Below are positions 7,520 through 16,711 of a DNA stretch of 64,000 nucleotides, one piece after another; position 1 is the stretch's first letter; each line of letters starts with the position of its first letter. Made by a program: the position numbers and the translations under genes. The notes beneath the pieces were generated by a model, which was given only the letters and a program-made list of their open reading frames with translations, did not search any database and had not been told where the DNA came from. Source of the stretch: CAVZXS01 sp963779325 (GTDB taxonomy: Bacteria > Bacteroidota > Bacteroidia > Chitinophagales > Chitinophagaceae); the NCBI GenBank assembly GCA_963779325.1, contig CAVZXS010000019.1, positions 186,001 through 250,000 on the forward strand, read 5' to 3'.

Positions 7520-9168
7520 ATAGTGGGTTGAAAATGTTTAAACGTAAATTTAATTGAACTATACTTATTTTGCTTGTATTTGTTATAAAAATCCATTACC
7601 TCGCTATAAACTTCCTTTTCAGCTTTAATTGTTTCTGAATCACTCATAAATTTTTCAAACTCTTCCCATGAATTAAAAATTTTGAACAGCCATTCTTTAT
7701 TCATATAAAAAGAATCTTTCACTGGAACGTCCTGTTTGATAAACCCGTTTAAATTACTAGGTTCTAAATGCTTTTTGAAATATTCCACAAATAGTTTTTC
7801 TGCTTGTGGCATGATAGTAAATTCGTTATTGAACTTATGATCTAACCTCAAAATTGCATTATTATGCAAGTGTCGAAATTCTGTAGTTATTTTATTGTTT
7901 GATGCGCAATACTCCTTAAAAAAACCAAAGTTGATTTCAGACAACTCATTGTAAGTTAGTATAAATTCTGTGGGGTTGATAATCAACTTCGCTATTAAAC
8001 TACTCTCATATAAAGGCGGTTTGGGTGCTCTTTCAAATAATGCAGTAATAAATTTTTGATAATCATTCTTATCATGATAAATTTTTAATACATCCCCCGC
8101 AGTAGGGTATAGTAAATTTTTTATTACTACCGAGTAATCTAAAAAATGTGAATTACTAGTATCTTCTTTTACTTGATATCGACCAATTTCAAAAAGTATG
8201 TTTATATGATTTTCAAATTCAAGTATTGATGAAAATTCATGAACTTTATCTAATCGGTCTATTAACGCAGAGTATTTATTCATATCTATCCATTCAAAAA
8301 TCTTTTGTTTGTACGTTTCAAAATCTTTTCTCCTAAATTCCTCGAACTCTTTTGCAGAAATGTCCCCTTCATAAAGACTAAAAGCGAAATATTTATGGAA
8401 ATTTACCCGATAAGCAAATGACTTATATAAATCCACATCTTCTCCTTGCTTATTAATTTTCTTTACTTTAAGCAAAGTATCTACAAGATGAGTGATTAAA
8501 TTTTTATCATACTCTGTTAAGTCTAAGTCTTCTTGATTATCCTGTAAGTACTTTTTAAAGCTTGTAACTATGTCTCCTTCATCAGGGTCAGCTTGATTGT
8601 TTGGATCAAGCTGAAACATTCTCCTCCGCGATAATGAATCTTCACTTTCCCATGCTTCGTTTGCAGTCTTATATTCATAAGTTTCATTATCGCTTTTTAA
8701 AGTGAAGAAAAGGTATCGATTATTTATCAAGGCTTCATAAACTCTTGGGAATTCCAGCTTCAAAAGTTGGAGAAGGTAAAAATCATAGAAGAAAACTTCT
8801 TCCTTTATAGTTTCAATCTCAAAAAGCAACGAGTTAACAAGTCGAATAACATCTCTATATGTTTTAACAATCTCATTTGTAAAATTTACACTGAGGTACT
8901 CTCGTGAATCAACTACTCTTTCTATTTGTTTGTGAAATTTCGATTCCAATCCCTCCTTCAACAAATTTTTAATTTCAGTTCGTAGAACCCCATGTTCATA
9001 CATAGGCAATGTGAATTCAAACTGGAATATTTTTTCTAAAAAAGATTTAAAATTGTATTCATTAAAATCATTTATCGCAGTAAGTACATATCCTTTGTCA
9101 TAAGAAACGACATAAACAACATTATTGAAATTTGCAGTATTTCTAATGATTTTCAGTACTTCAATAAT
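7510..9168 (-). pseudogene. KAP family P-loop NTPase, C-terminal part after A-tract frameshift
   Basis: Continuing past the A tract in the restored frame gives IIEVLKIIRNTANFNNVVYV, VSYDKGYVLTAINDF and FLEKIFQFEFTLP. These are the sensor and post-Walker B segments of KAP NTPases. About 480 residues of charged, helical, low-GC C-terminal region follow, ending QPTMWT. Called as a separate ORF it would start only at 9009 (TTG) and lack any ATPase core, so it is better read as the second half of the gene beginning at 10133. Composition is clearly more AT-rich than the flanking housekeeping genes. Confidence 0.7.
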
Positions 9169-10133
9169 TTTTTTTTATCTAACCTGTCCAAATCATCAAT
9201 AAAGATGATTATTTGCTTTCTTATTTTTTTTATTGAATTATTAATCGATTCATATACTTCATTTTTGTTTTTTTCCTCAAAGAATAATTCTGAGAATATC
9301 TCTGTAGATTTTGTTATTAGGTTTTCTTCAATTTTAGTCAATGATTTTGCATACTTTGTAATAGTTGTTGAAAGTTCAGGATTATGTGGTTTAAGTTCAG
9401 AAATTAATAATTCAAAAAAATCTTCAATAATTTTTAAAGCAGAAGAACTTCGCCAAGGGTTAAAGTCTATAACTATCCTGTTATTCCCATCAATATGTTC
9501 TTTTATCATGTTGGTAAATGAAGTCTTACCTGATCCCCAAGAACCATTTATTCCAATTGCTAAAGAACCCGCTTCTTCAACTTTTAATTTAGATTGGATT
9601 TTCCTGGCGATTTTTTTGGCAAACCCTTTTCTCCCAAACTTATCGTCATTTGCAATATCAATAGGCTTATCTAATAGAAAAGGAGAATCTCTATAAACAG
9701 GCTCTTTATTATTCTTTCCCCAACTCCAAACCTTAAGTATTAGCAAACATCCAAAAAGGAGAAAAAAGTAGTCTATATATTTTAATCCGGGAATCCAATA
9801 ATAAGATTCGAAAGAATATTTACTTGAAAATATTCTGCAATAAAAAAATAGTATGAATAAAAAAAGGCTAAAAAAGAAAATAGAATTTGCGATTCTCCTC
9901 TTTGTAAAAATTAAATACCCCGTTATAATCAGTGAGAATGCAATTAACCCCAAAATAACTATATCAATCAACCAATGCGACTTAATTTTGCTAAATACAC
10001 CACTAACAGCTTTTTGATTATAGAAATCCCAAATGCTGTCCCGAAAGAGTATAAAGAATACAAATAAGCCAATTAAGAGAATACTCCTTCCATTGATTAA
10101 TTTATCAAGCCATATTACTTTTTTAGTTTCCAA
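9153..10133 (-). pseudogene. KAP family P-loop NTPase, N-terminal part with membrane segments
   Basis: 326 residues before the frameshift. Four hydrophobic stretches (about 16-30, 54-74, 85-102 and 119-135) suggest a membrane anchor. The KAP NTPase core follows: Walker A GINGSWGSGKTS (Lys203), the family-typical DFNPWRS, and Walker B IIIFIDDLDRL (Asp313/314). KAP is named after Kidins220/ARMS and the phage-exclusion protein PifA, so a membrane-linked phage-defence role is a reasonable inference. No ATG is available; TTG at 10133 is the only plausible start. Full length with the downstream part would be about 874 aa. Confidence 0.78.
9168..9176 (-). other. A9 homopolymer (T9 on plus strand) at the KAP frameshift
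   Basis: Directly after Walker B (IIIFIDDLDRLD) the minus strand reads GAT, nine A, then TTATTG. With nine A the frame ends at TACTGA, seven codons on. With ten A it reads KKKIIEVLK and stays open to 7510. The tract can therefore switch the gene on or off by slippage, or reflect a sequencing error. Confidence 0.7.
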
Positions 10134-10240
10134 TTTATAGTCTTGTTTTATTTCTTAAATTTCAATTCTTTGGATTTTGATACATTCTAAATAGATTCCG
10201 CTACAAAGTAAGGAATAAAATAAACTTCCTATGCTAATTC

Positions 10241-10380
10241 CCTTCTTCCATTTCCCCATTTGCTCTCATTAATGTACATTAGCGGCAATGCAAAAGCCGT
10301 TGTATATATGGGTACTCTCTCCGCAATTGGAAACCGCCGATCCGAACCCGGATTATTATTATGATTTTAAACAAAGTATT
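10241..10380 (+). repeat. left copy of 140-bp direct repeat: truncated 5' end of the ATP-grasp ligase gene
   Basis: Matches 12324-12463 without gaps, 131 of 140 positions by my count. It includes 47 bp of upstream sequence and the first 31 codons of the ligase (ATG 10288, MQKPLYIWVL), then hits TAG at 10381. Of five differences within codons, four are silent third-position changes and one is Pro/Leu. The two copies therefore come from alleles that diverged under selection, not from a fresh duplication. Together they bracket the AbiE genes. Confidence 0.85.
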
Positions 10381-10401
10381 TAGCGGTACGCTATTCATCA
10401 T

Positions 10402-11169
10402 TCAATCCGTCAAGCATAGCCGCCATGCGGCTGCCGGTCTTTTAGCTAAAATAGATTTTATCTGTTTGGTCGTTGAAGTATGCGCTGTCAGTATCATTTT
10501 TATTTTTCTTCCGGCTACTCTTGCCGATACCAATTGCAGGTAATTATTGTCAGCGGTATCGTACAATTCCATTGCATCCATGTATTCTGAATAAATTTCA
10601 TCGGCATGTAATTCAAAATATACTTTCAGCAGATGTTCAATATCTGTAATATCTTTCGTTCGCGAAGGATTGTCATTATTAGCAATCAGCTTCAGTATAA
10701 TTAATCCTTCGGGTGTACATACATTCAATGAAAGGTCTTCGGCCACTTTAATGGTTTCTGTAAACGGATATACTTCTCTAAAGCCCGTCATATCCATTAC
10801 CAGCAATGTATGCCGGTTGAGCCGCAGTTCCCTGTCCGCATTCTCTATTTCGCCAAATGGCAACAGGTCGACTTCTATTCCCTCTTTATAAATCAGCTTG
10901 ACGGAATTGTATACACTTTCTTCAAAATACCCCGTGGCTAACAATGCATCTTTAATAGCGTAGAATTGTTCTTCGTCATTCAACATCACGGCAATATCTA
11001 TGTCTTTGGTTTTTCGCAGGGCTGCAGTTCCTTTTGCTGCAGACAATTGTATATCTCTTGCTGCGGCACCTACCAGGAAAAAGTCAATATTAAACTCGCG
11101 GAATACCGTTTCCATAGCTTTCAGCATTTCGGCCACCGAAGGATGTAATATGTCAATAGGTTCAGCCAA
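10402..11169 (-). CDS. abiEii: AbiEii-like nucleotidyltransferase toxin of a type IV TA system
   Basis: A 255-aa nucleotidyltransferase-fold protein: FFLVGAAARDI near residue 35 followed by TKDIDIAVM with the metal-binding Asp pair, and further VDLLPFGEIE and PEGLIILKLIA blocks seen in AbiEii/AbiGii. It overlaps the upstream antitoxin gene by 8 bp. Known family role: the toxin modifies tRNA or otherwise halts translation, giving abortive infection. Its stop lies about 20 bp from the left direct repeat. Confidence 0.85.
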   Translation of the reverse strand: MAEPIDILHPSVAEMLKAMETVFREFNIDFFLVGAAARDIQLSAAKGTAALRKTKDIDIAVMLNDEEQFYAIKDALLATGYFEESVYNSVKLIYKEGIEVDLLPFGEIENADRELRLNRHTLLVMDMTGFREVYPFTETIKVAEDLSLNVCTPEGLIILKLIANNDNPSRTKDITDIEHLLKVYFELHADEIYSEYMDAMELYDTADNNYLQLVSARVAGRKIKMILTAHTSTTKQIKSILAKRPAAAWRLCLTD

Positions 11170-12172
11170 GGTATTTTTGTTTTATGCGTTCCGCGGTTTC
11201 CCTGTTCCTGCTATCGAGGCTTGTTATCAACTCCGCATAGGCCAATAAGGGAGGAACCGTTTTATATTTATTGTTTTCGAATAATCCGGTGTCCCAAAAT
11301 AATTCCATCAGCTCCACCTTCCCTTCCGGATCCGGAACCAAGCGGAGTTCTTTCATAATGGTTGTTTTGGTTTCCCGGATATATATAGTAAGAATTTCGG
11401 GTTGCAAAAAATCAGTCAGCAATTCACCGGCTGCTTCACCACCCCAGCAAATATTAGTTGCCGGCAAGCTTTTCCTGTTCTTCCAATCATTATTGTTTAA
11501 AAACCTGAATCTTCCCAACTTCAGTTTGGGTTTCAGTACAGCATTAAATAATTCAACCCATTTATTTTGCAGTTGCTCTTTGTTTTCTATGAATAATATC
11601 CTTTTCTTATTCTTTATTCCTTCTTTAACAAAGCCTTCCTGTTTCAGCTCTTCTATAAATGTACCGATATTGCCCAGCGCTATGTTGGTTGCAGCAGCAA
11701 TAGCCCTGTAAGGTTGATTTAATAAATCAGGGTTTACCAAAATCCCAAAAAGAAATTTGAGACCGGCTTGTTTCCATAATTTTCCTTCCCTTGGCAGCCG
11801 TTGTTTTGTTACCGTTTTATCGTTTATATAAAAGAACAAACCGTCTTTCTGTATAAAACAATTCCCTGCAGTTTCCAGGTAATTAATATTTTTATTTTTC
11901 AGTTCTTCTTTAACGGGTTTTGGAATATACCGGCATACCAATAACCACTCTCGGGGGTTTTGTTTTACAAGATTATGAATGCCGTGTATATTTTGTTCGC
12001 GAATTTCATTTTTAATCTCTACCCAAAACCGCGTTTTTTGTTTGCCGAGCCGGAGTTCTGCAGCAGCATCCGCCTTGTTTAGCGGCTTTTTAGCCGGCAA
12101 TTCCTGCAGCACCGCGCCTGTTATGGCGTTAAACTGCCTGATGGCCTGTTGCAGTATTTCTTTTTCTTTCAT
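11162..12172 (-). CDS. abiEi: AbiEi-like type IV antitoxin
   Basis: A 336-aa AbiEi family protein. Its N-terminal half looks like a PD-(D/E)XK-type or DNA-binding domain (FWVEIKNEIREQNIHGI; LLVCRYIPKPVKEELKNKNINYLETAGNCFI). A winged-helix segment follows (YRAIAAATNIALGNIGTFIEELKQEGFV) and the C-terminal domain typical of these antitoxins. It is the first gene of a two-gene operon with the toxin. AbiEi proteins repress their own promoter by binding inverted repeats, and a matching palindrome lies 20 bp upstream. Confidence 0.83.
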   Translation of the reverse strand: MKEKEILQQAIRQFNAITGAVLQELPAKKPLNKADAAAELRLGKQKTRFWVEIKNEIREQNIHGIHNLVKQNPREWLLVCRYIPKPVKEELKNKNINYLETAGNCFIQKDGLFFYINDKTVTKQRLPREGKLWKQAGLKFLFGILVNPDLLNQPYRAIAAATNIALGNIGTFIEELKQEGFVKEGIKNKKRILFIENKEQLQNKWVELFNAVLKPKLKLGRFRFLNNNDWKNRKSLPATNICWGGEAAGELLTDFLQPEILTIYIRETKTTIMKELRLVPDPEGKVELMELFWDTGLFENNKYKTVPPLLAYAELITSLDSRNRETAERIKQKYLG

Positions 12173-12191
12173 TGTTCAGTTTTATTATATC

Positions 12192-12208
12192 GTTCATGAT
12201 TCATGAAC
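12192..12208. promoter_or_regulatory. palindrome upstream of AbiEi, candidate operator
   Basis: GTTCATGA and TCATGAAC form perfect 8-bp arms around one central T, 20 bp upstream of the antitoxin start. A further TTGAAC half-site follows at about 12219. Position and symmetry suit autorepression by AbiEi; no binding data can be seen from sequence. Confidence 0.55.
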
Positions 12209-12323
12209 AAACAAATTTATTGAACATTAAGGAGACGGGCAAACAAAACCCTGATTATTTTATAATCAGCCCGGCGGCAGTAAAAGTTTTTTGTCAATTA
12301 AAATTTGAATGTTTTAGCTATAA

Positions 12324-12463
12324 CCTTCTTCCATTTCCTCATTTGCATTCATTAGTGTACATTAGCGGCAATGCAAAAGCCGTTGTATATATGGGTACTC
12401 TCGCCGCAGTTGGAAACCGCCGATCCGAACCTGGATTACTATTATGATTTTAAACAAAGCATT
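12324..12463 (+). repeat. right copy of 140-bp direct repeat (start of intact ligase gene)
   Basis: The intact counterpart of 10241-10380, carrying upstream DNA and the first 31 codons of the functional ligase gene. See the left copy for the comparison. Confidence 0.85.
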
Positions 12464-13468
12464 GATGAATATACAAGAGCTTTTGAAGTGCTGAACCTGC
12501 AATGGAAATGGCAACCGGTTACTACCGGTAATTATAAAGAAGTCATTGACGGTATTGCTGCTGCATCTGAAAATTTTTTTCCGGTGGTGCTTAATCTTTG
12601 CGACGGTGATGAAGTAAACGGTACGCCGGGCATTTCCGTTATTCATTATTTGGAAGAAAAAAAATTATGTTATACCGGCGCCGATGCCAATTACTATCAT
12701 CTCACTACTTCTAAAATCGTAATGAAGCAGGCTTTTGATAAACACGGTGTAGCCAATGCAGCTTGGGTAGGTATTACTGCAGCAGATGAAAACATTGCAG
12801 GCATTTTTGAAAAAGTAGGTCGTCCTTTAATAGCCAAGCCTGCTGTAAGCGGCGGTAGCATGGGATTGGGTGTAAAAAATGTAGTAAGCACCGAAGAAGA
12901 ATTGAAAGCCATCATTACCGAAATGTATAAAGGCTATCGCGGTTGGGATTTTGTTTTCGGCGGCATCGTAGCCGAACAGTTTATTGCAGGACCCGAATAC
13001 ACGGTACTCATCATCGGTTCGCACAAACAACCCGGCAAAGCCATTATCTATCCGCCCATCGAACGGATTTTTCATGAAGGATTACCCGAGACGGAAAAAA
13101 TTTTAAGCTACGATCGTCTTTGGGAAATGTATGAAAATGAAAAACCCATTGGTGATAATGAATTTTTATACAACTATCATAAACCCGATGCCGCATTGGT
13201 AGATGCCATCAATAAATTGAGTTGGGATGCTTATTGCGCCGTGGGCGGTACCGGTTACGGTCGTATTGATGTGCGTATGGATAAAGCAACCGGTAAATTA
13301 TATATACTGGAAGTAAATGCGCAATGCGGATTGAGTGAAGATGAAAATTATACTTCCATCGGCGCTATACTCCGCTTAAGCAATCGCACCTATGCCGATA
13401 TGACTATGGAAATAATTAATGATGCATTGGAGAGACATAAAACCCCCAAGCCCCCATCCCATTCCTGA
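12371..13468 (+). CDS. ATP-grasp ligase, D-alanine-D-alanine ligase-like
   Basis: A 365-aa ATP-grasp enzyme. It has the substrate-domain block NLCDGDEVNGTPGISVIHYLEEKKLCYTGAD, the ATP-binding IAKPAVSGGSMGLGVKN, and the metal/phosphate region GYGRIDVRMD...YILEVNAQCGLSEDENYTSIG. The ENYTS(I/L)G ending is typical of Ddl-like ligases. It is larger and more divergent than housekeeping Ddl and has no cell-wall neighbours, so the amide it forms is uncertain. Its 5' end is duplicated at 10241-10380, on the far side of the AbiE genes. Confidence 0.75.
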   Translation: MQKPLYIWVLSPQLETADPNLDYYYDFKQSIDEYTRAFEVLNLQWKWQPVTTGNYKEVIDGIAAASENFFPVVLNLCDGDEVNGTPGISVIHYLEEKKLCYTGADANYYHLTTSKIVMKQAFDKHGVANAAWVGITAADENIAGIFEKVGRPLIAKPAVSGGSMGLGVKNVVSTEEELKAIITEMYKGYRGWDFVFGGIVAEQFIAGPEYTVLIIGSHKQPGKAIIYPPIERIFHEGLPETEKILSYDRLWEMYENEKPIGDNEFLYNYHKPDAALVDAINKLSWDAYCAVGGTGYGRIDVRMDKATGKLYILEVNAQCGLSEDENYTSIGAILRLSNRTYADMTMEIINDALERHKTPKPPSHS

Positions 13469-13895
13469 ACCCACCCCTTGGAATATTTCTTTGTACGAAA
13501 CTACTTTTGCCCCTCCAAAGGAGGGGATGTAGAAGTTCGTAATTGGAGATGAGTGAAAAAATGTGTTGAAATATTAGATATTGATAATATAGTCATCCTT
13601 TATTTACTTTTAAACAGAAAGATTGTTCATCCCCTCCTTTGGAGGGGCGAAAGAAATTACTAATAGAAAAAAGTTGATGGGGGTGGGTTAATATCCCCGA
13701 TTTTGGGGAGAGCGTTTTTACAATTAAAATTTGCCAATTTATTTTTTTATCCAATCTTTGCACCTTCAATTCTACGAATTATGAAGCTCGCAATAATGTC
13801 TTTATCCTTTTGTTAATAAAGACAATTTAATTTCCCTTTTCTTTTTACGGCACTGCCGTTCATCTTTTATTTTTTAATTTCATATTTCATTCATC
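13469..13895. repeat. gene-free stretch with two inverted copies of a dispersed hairpin repeat
   Basis: Copy 1 runs from AACCCACCCCTTGG at about 13468 to the hairpin CCCCTCC-AAA-GGAGGGG (13510-13526). Copy 2 is inverted, with its hairpin at 13631-13647 and GGGGGTGGGTT at 13679-13689. A third, related copy lies at about 15361-15424. Each joins a CCCACCCC end to a GGAGGGG hairpin by a 35-45 bp AT-rich middle, like a short non-autonomous element. The rest of the gap is AT-rich leader before the MATE gene. Confidence 0.65.
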
Positions 13896-14515
13896 ATGAC
13901 GAATAATACTATTTATACAAATAAGCTATCGCATTTTTTCGCACTTTTAAAACAATCACTTCGCGGCGGCGAACATGATTATACACAGGGCAGCATTCGC
14001 AGCGCTATTGTACTGCTCGCTGTTCCTATGATATTAGAGTTAAGTCTTGAAAGCGTATTTGCGGTAGTAGATATGTTTTTCGTGGGCAAGTTGGGCGAAA
14101 ACGCTATTGCTACGGTAGGGCTTACGGAATCTGTTATCGCATTGGTGTATTCCGCAGCTATCGGGTTAAGTACGGCGGCTACTGCTATGGTAGCTCGGCG
14201 CATCGGAGAAAAAAATCCTGAAGCGGCATCCAAAGCCGGTGCGCAAGTAATTATTATTTCATTAATTGTTACCGTTGTTATCAGCATTGCGGGTATTATA
14301 TATGCACCGGATATTTTAAAACTGATGGGCGCCAAACCCGATGTAATAAGAGACGGTACCGGCTTTGCACGCATTATGCTTGGCGGCAGCGTCGTTATTA
14401 TTTTATTATTTCTGATAAACGGAATTTTTCGCGGTGCGGGTAATGCGGCCATCGCTATGAAAAGTTTATGGCTCGCCAGTTTGATCAATATTTTTTTATG
14501 TCCCATGTTGATAAA
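13896..14515 (+). pseudogene. MATE family efflux transporter, N-terminal half (frameshifted)
   Basis: Encodes the first six transmembrane helices of a MatE protein: SIRSAIVLLAVPMILELSLESVFAVVDMFFVG, the TESVIALVYSAAIGLSTAATAMVARRIGE loop, and FLINGIFRGAGNAAIAMKS. At about 14520, after CPMLING, the frame shifts. Dropping one A from GGTATACGG gives NGYGPFPKLGLEGAAIAT and joins the second half. The nominal extension to 14657 (RRRYCHNHRQRHR) is out of frame. MATE pumps export drugs or cations using Na+ or H+ gradients. Confidence 0.8.
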
Positions 14516-15315
14516 TGGTATACGGTCCTTTTCCCAAATTGGGATTGGAAGGCGCCGCTATTGCCACAACCATCGGCAGAGGCATCGGTGTTTTATATCA
14601 ATGTTATTTCCTGGTAAAAGGAAAAGGAATGCTGGATATGAAGGCGTCGTATTTTAATTGGGATTCGACGATCATAAAATCATTAATAAAAATTGCGTGG
14701 CCTGCTACCTTACAATTTTTAATTGCATCGGGCAGTTGGATTGTATTGGCAAGATTAGTTGCTGAAACCGGCGGTACTACGGCATCAGCCGGTTACCAGG
14801 TAGCTATTCGCAATGTGGTGTTTTTTATTTTACCTGCTTGGGGCTTAAGCAATGCGGCGGCCACATTGGTGGGGCAAAATTTAGGGGCAGGTCAACCGGG
14901 CCGTGCGGAGAAAAGTGTATTACTTTGTACAAAATACAATGTATATTTTATGGCACTTGTTACAATACTGTTTGTAGTTTTTCCAACTGCTATCATCAGC
15001 ATTTTTACAAAAGATAAAGCGGTGATAGGTTTTGGTGCAGAGTCATTACAAATAATCGGTGCCGGTTATATTTTTTACGGTATCGGTATGGTAATGATGC
15101 AGGCCTTGAATGGTGCCGGCGATACAAGAACACCGACGGTTATTAATTTTATTTGTTTTTGGCTTTTTCAAATTCCGTTGGCATACTTATTGGCCAAAGG
15201 GTTTAACATGGGACCCACCGGGGCATTCATCGGTATACCCGTGGCAGAAACAGCTATTGCCTTAGTAGCGTTTTACTATTTTAAAAAAGGGAAATGGAAA
15301 AAAGTAAAAGTGTAG
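14515..15315 (+). pseudogene. MATE family efflux transporter, C-terminal half after frameshift
   Basis: Starts at GPFPKLGLEGAAIATTIGRGIG and carries the second MatE repeat with six helices, including the family-typical LGAGQPGRAEKSV and MMQALNGAGDTRTP. An ATG at 14515 would allow separate translation, but half a MATE fold is not expected to work alone. Joined length about 470 aa, normal for the family. Confidence 0.8.
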
Positions 15316-15360
15316 ACCTGTTTCACGCAAAGACGCAGAAGAGTTGAGTTGGACCGTATA

Positions 15361-15424
15361 TAAACCCACCCCTTTTGAATATTTTCTTATAAGAAGTTGT
15401 TTTAGCCCCTCCGTCGGAGGGGAG
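15361..15424 (+). repeat. third copy of the CCCACCCC / GGAGGGG dispersed repeat
   Basis: AAACCCACCCC is followed by an AT-rich middle and CCCCTCCgtcGGAGGGG, in the same order as at 13.47 kb, placed between the MATE and chitinase genes. Confidence 0.6.
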
Positions 15425-15471
15425 GAACAGATCAAGAATTGTAATGCAATACTTTTCAAAAACACCAACCC

Positions 15472-16536
15472 ATGCTTATAAAAACTTACAAACCCGTTTT
15501 AGTTGTTGTTATTTTACTGTCCCTCTTTCTTTCGTGCAAAAAAGACAAAACACTAACACCGCCACCACCGCCGGGCATAGTAATAAAACCGCCGCCCGCA
15601 TTTGGTTATTATGTCGTTGGTTATTTTCCATCGTACAGAAATATAGCCGATGTGCCCGATGTAAAGTTCAGGATGTGTAATGTAATCAACTATGCTTTTT
15701 TTGGTGTAGATGCCGCGGGATTGCTTACCGTTAACAGTCCCGCTACATTAACCGCCGTACTTACTAAAGCAAGAGCCAATAATGCAAAAGTATTTGTAAG
15801 TATAAATGACGGTAGCGGCGACGGTAAAACCAATTTTAAAAATATGGCTGCTACCGCATCGGGCAGATTAAATTTTATTAATGATGTAACGGCTAAAGTA
15901 AAACAATACGGCTTTGACGGTGTAGATATAGATTGGGAATTCCCGTCCACCACCGACGGTACCGACGCTACATTTACTTTATTGATGAAACAACTTTCCG
16001 ATTCATTGCATCGTGATGCGAAATATTATTTAACAGCCGCTATTACTGCCGGTAAATATGCAGGCGGTATACGCGATGCCGTACGCAGCGAAATTTTTCA
16101 GTATGTAGATTGGTTTAATGTAATGGCTTACGATGATTTTAATACTACCGTCCCATACAAACATCACAGCGATTTTGCATTGGCAACCACTTGTTTAAAT
16201 TATTGGCTCACTACCCGCAGTTTGCCCAAAGAAAAATGCGTATTGGGTTTACCGGCATACGGCCGTGCATCGGGCATTACACAAAGCGGAACGATATTGA
16301 CGTATAAAAATATTTTAGCGCAGGGCGGCAATCCACAATATGATTCAGCAAAAGTGTCGTCGGGCAGTTTTATTAATTATACTATTTATTACAACGGGCA
16401 ATACACGGTGAAACGAAAAGCTAAACTGGCTAAAGATATAGCCAACGGTGTAATGATGTGGGAAAAATGGCAGGATGCAGCGGATGGCAATTCATTGTTG
16501 AAAGCAGCTTGCGATACTGTTGGTAGGGTCTATTAG
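15472..16536 (+). CDS. GH18 family glycosyl hydrolase (chitinase-like) lipoprotein
   Basis: A 354-aa protein with a lipoprotein signal (LFLSC, Cys about residue 22) and a Pro-rich spacer, then a GH18 barrel: VVGYFPSYRN at strand 1, KVFVSINDG at strand 3, and the catalytic DGVDIDWE (DxxDxDxE, Glu as proton donor). NVMAYDDF and GLPAYGR follow. It should sit in the outer membrane and cut chitin or related GlcNAc polymers. It is the only clear polysaccharide-degrading enzyme in the window. Confidence 0.9.
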   Translation: MLIKTYKPVLVVVILLSLFLSCKKDKTLTPPPPPGIVIKPPPAFGYYVVGYFPSYRNIADVPDVKFRMCNVINYAFFGVDAAGLLTVNSPATLTAVLTKARANNAKVFVSINDGSGDGKTNFKNMAATASGRLNFINDVTAKVKQYGFDGVDIDWEFPSTTDGTDATFTLLMKQLSDSLHRDAKYYLTAAITAGKYAGGIRDAVRSEIFQYVDWFNVMAYDDFNTTVPYKHHSDFALATTCLNYWLTTRSLPKEKCVLGLPAYGRASGITQSGTILTYKNILAQGGNPQYDSAKVSSGSFINYTIYYNGQYTVKRKAKLAKDIANGVMMWEKWQDAADGNSLLKAACDTVGRVY

Positions 16537-16711
16537 TGTGTGTTATTAAGCATTAATAGGCACCGGGCAATATGCAACGGGCAAAGATAAATCGTTGATG
16601 GTTTTCTTTGGCTTTCTGTTTTTTTAGTAAGTACATCTTGATAAAAAGTGCGTCGTCTTTAGTTTTCATTTAAATTGCAATAAAATAATTTCATCTTTAA
16701 AAAAATAAACA

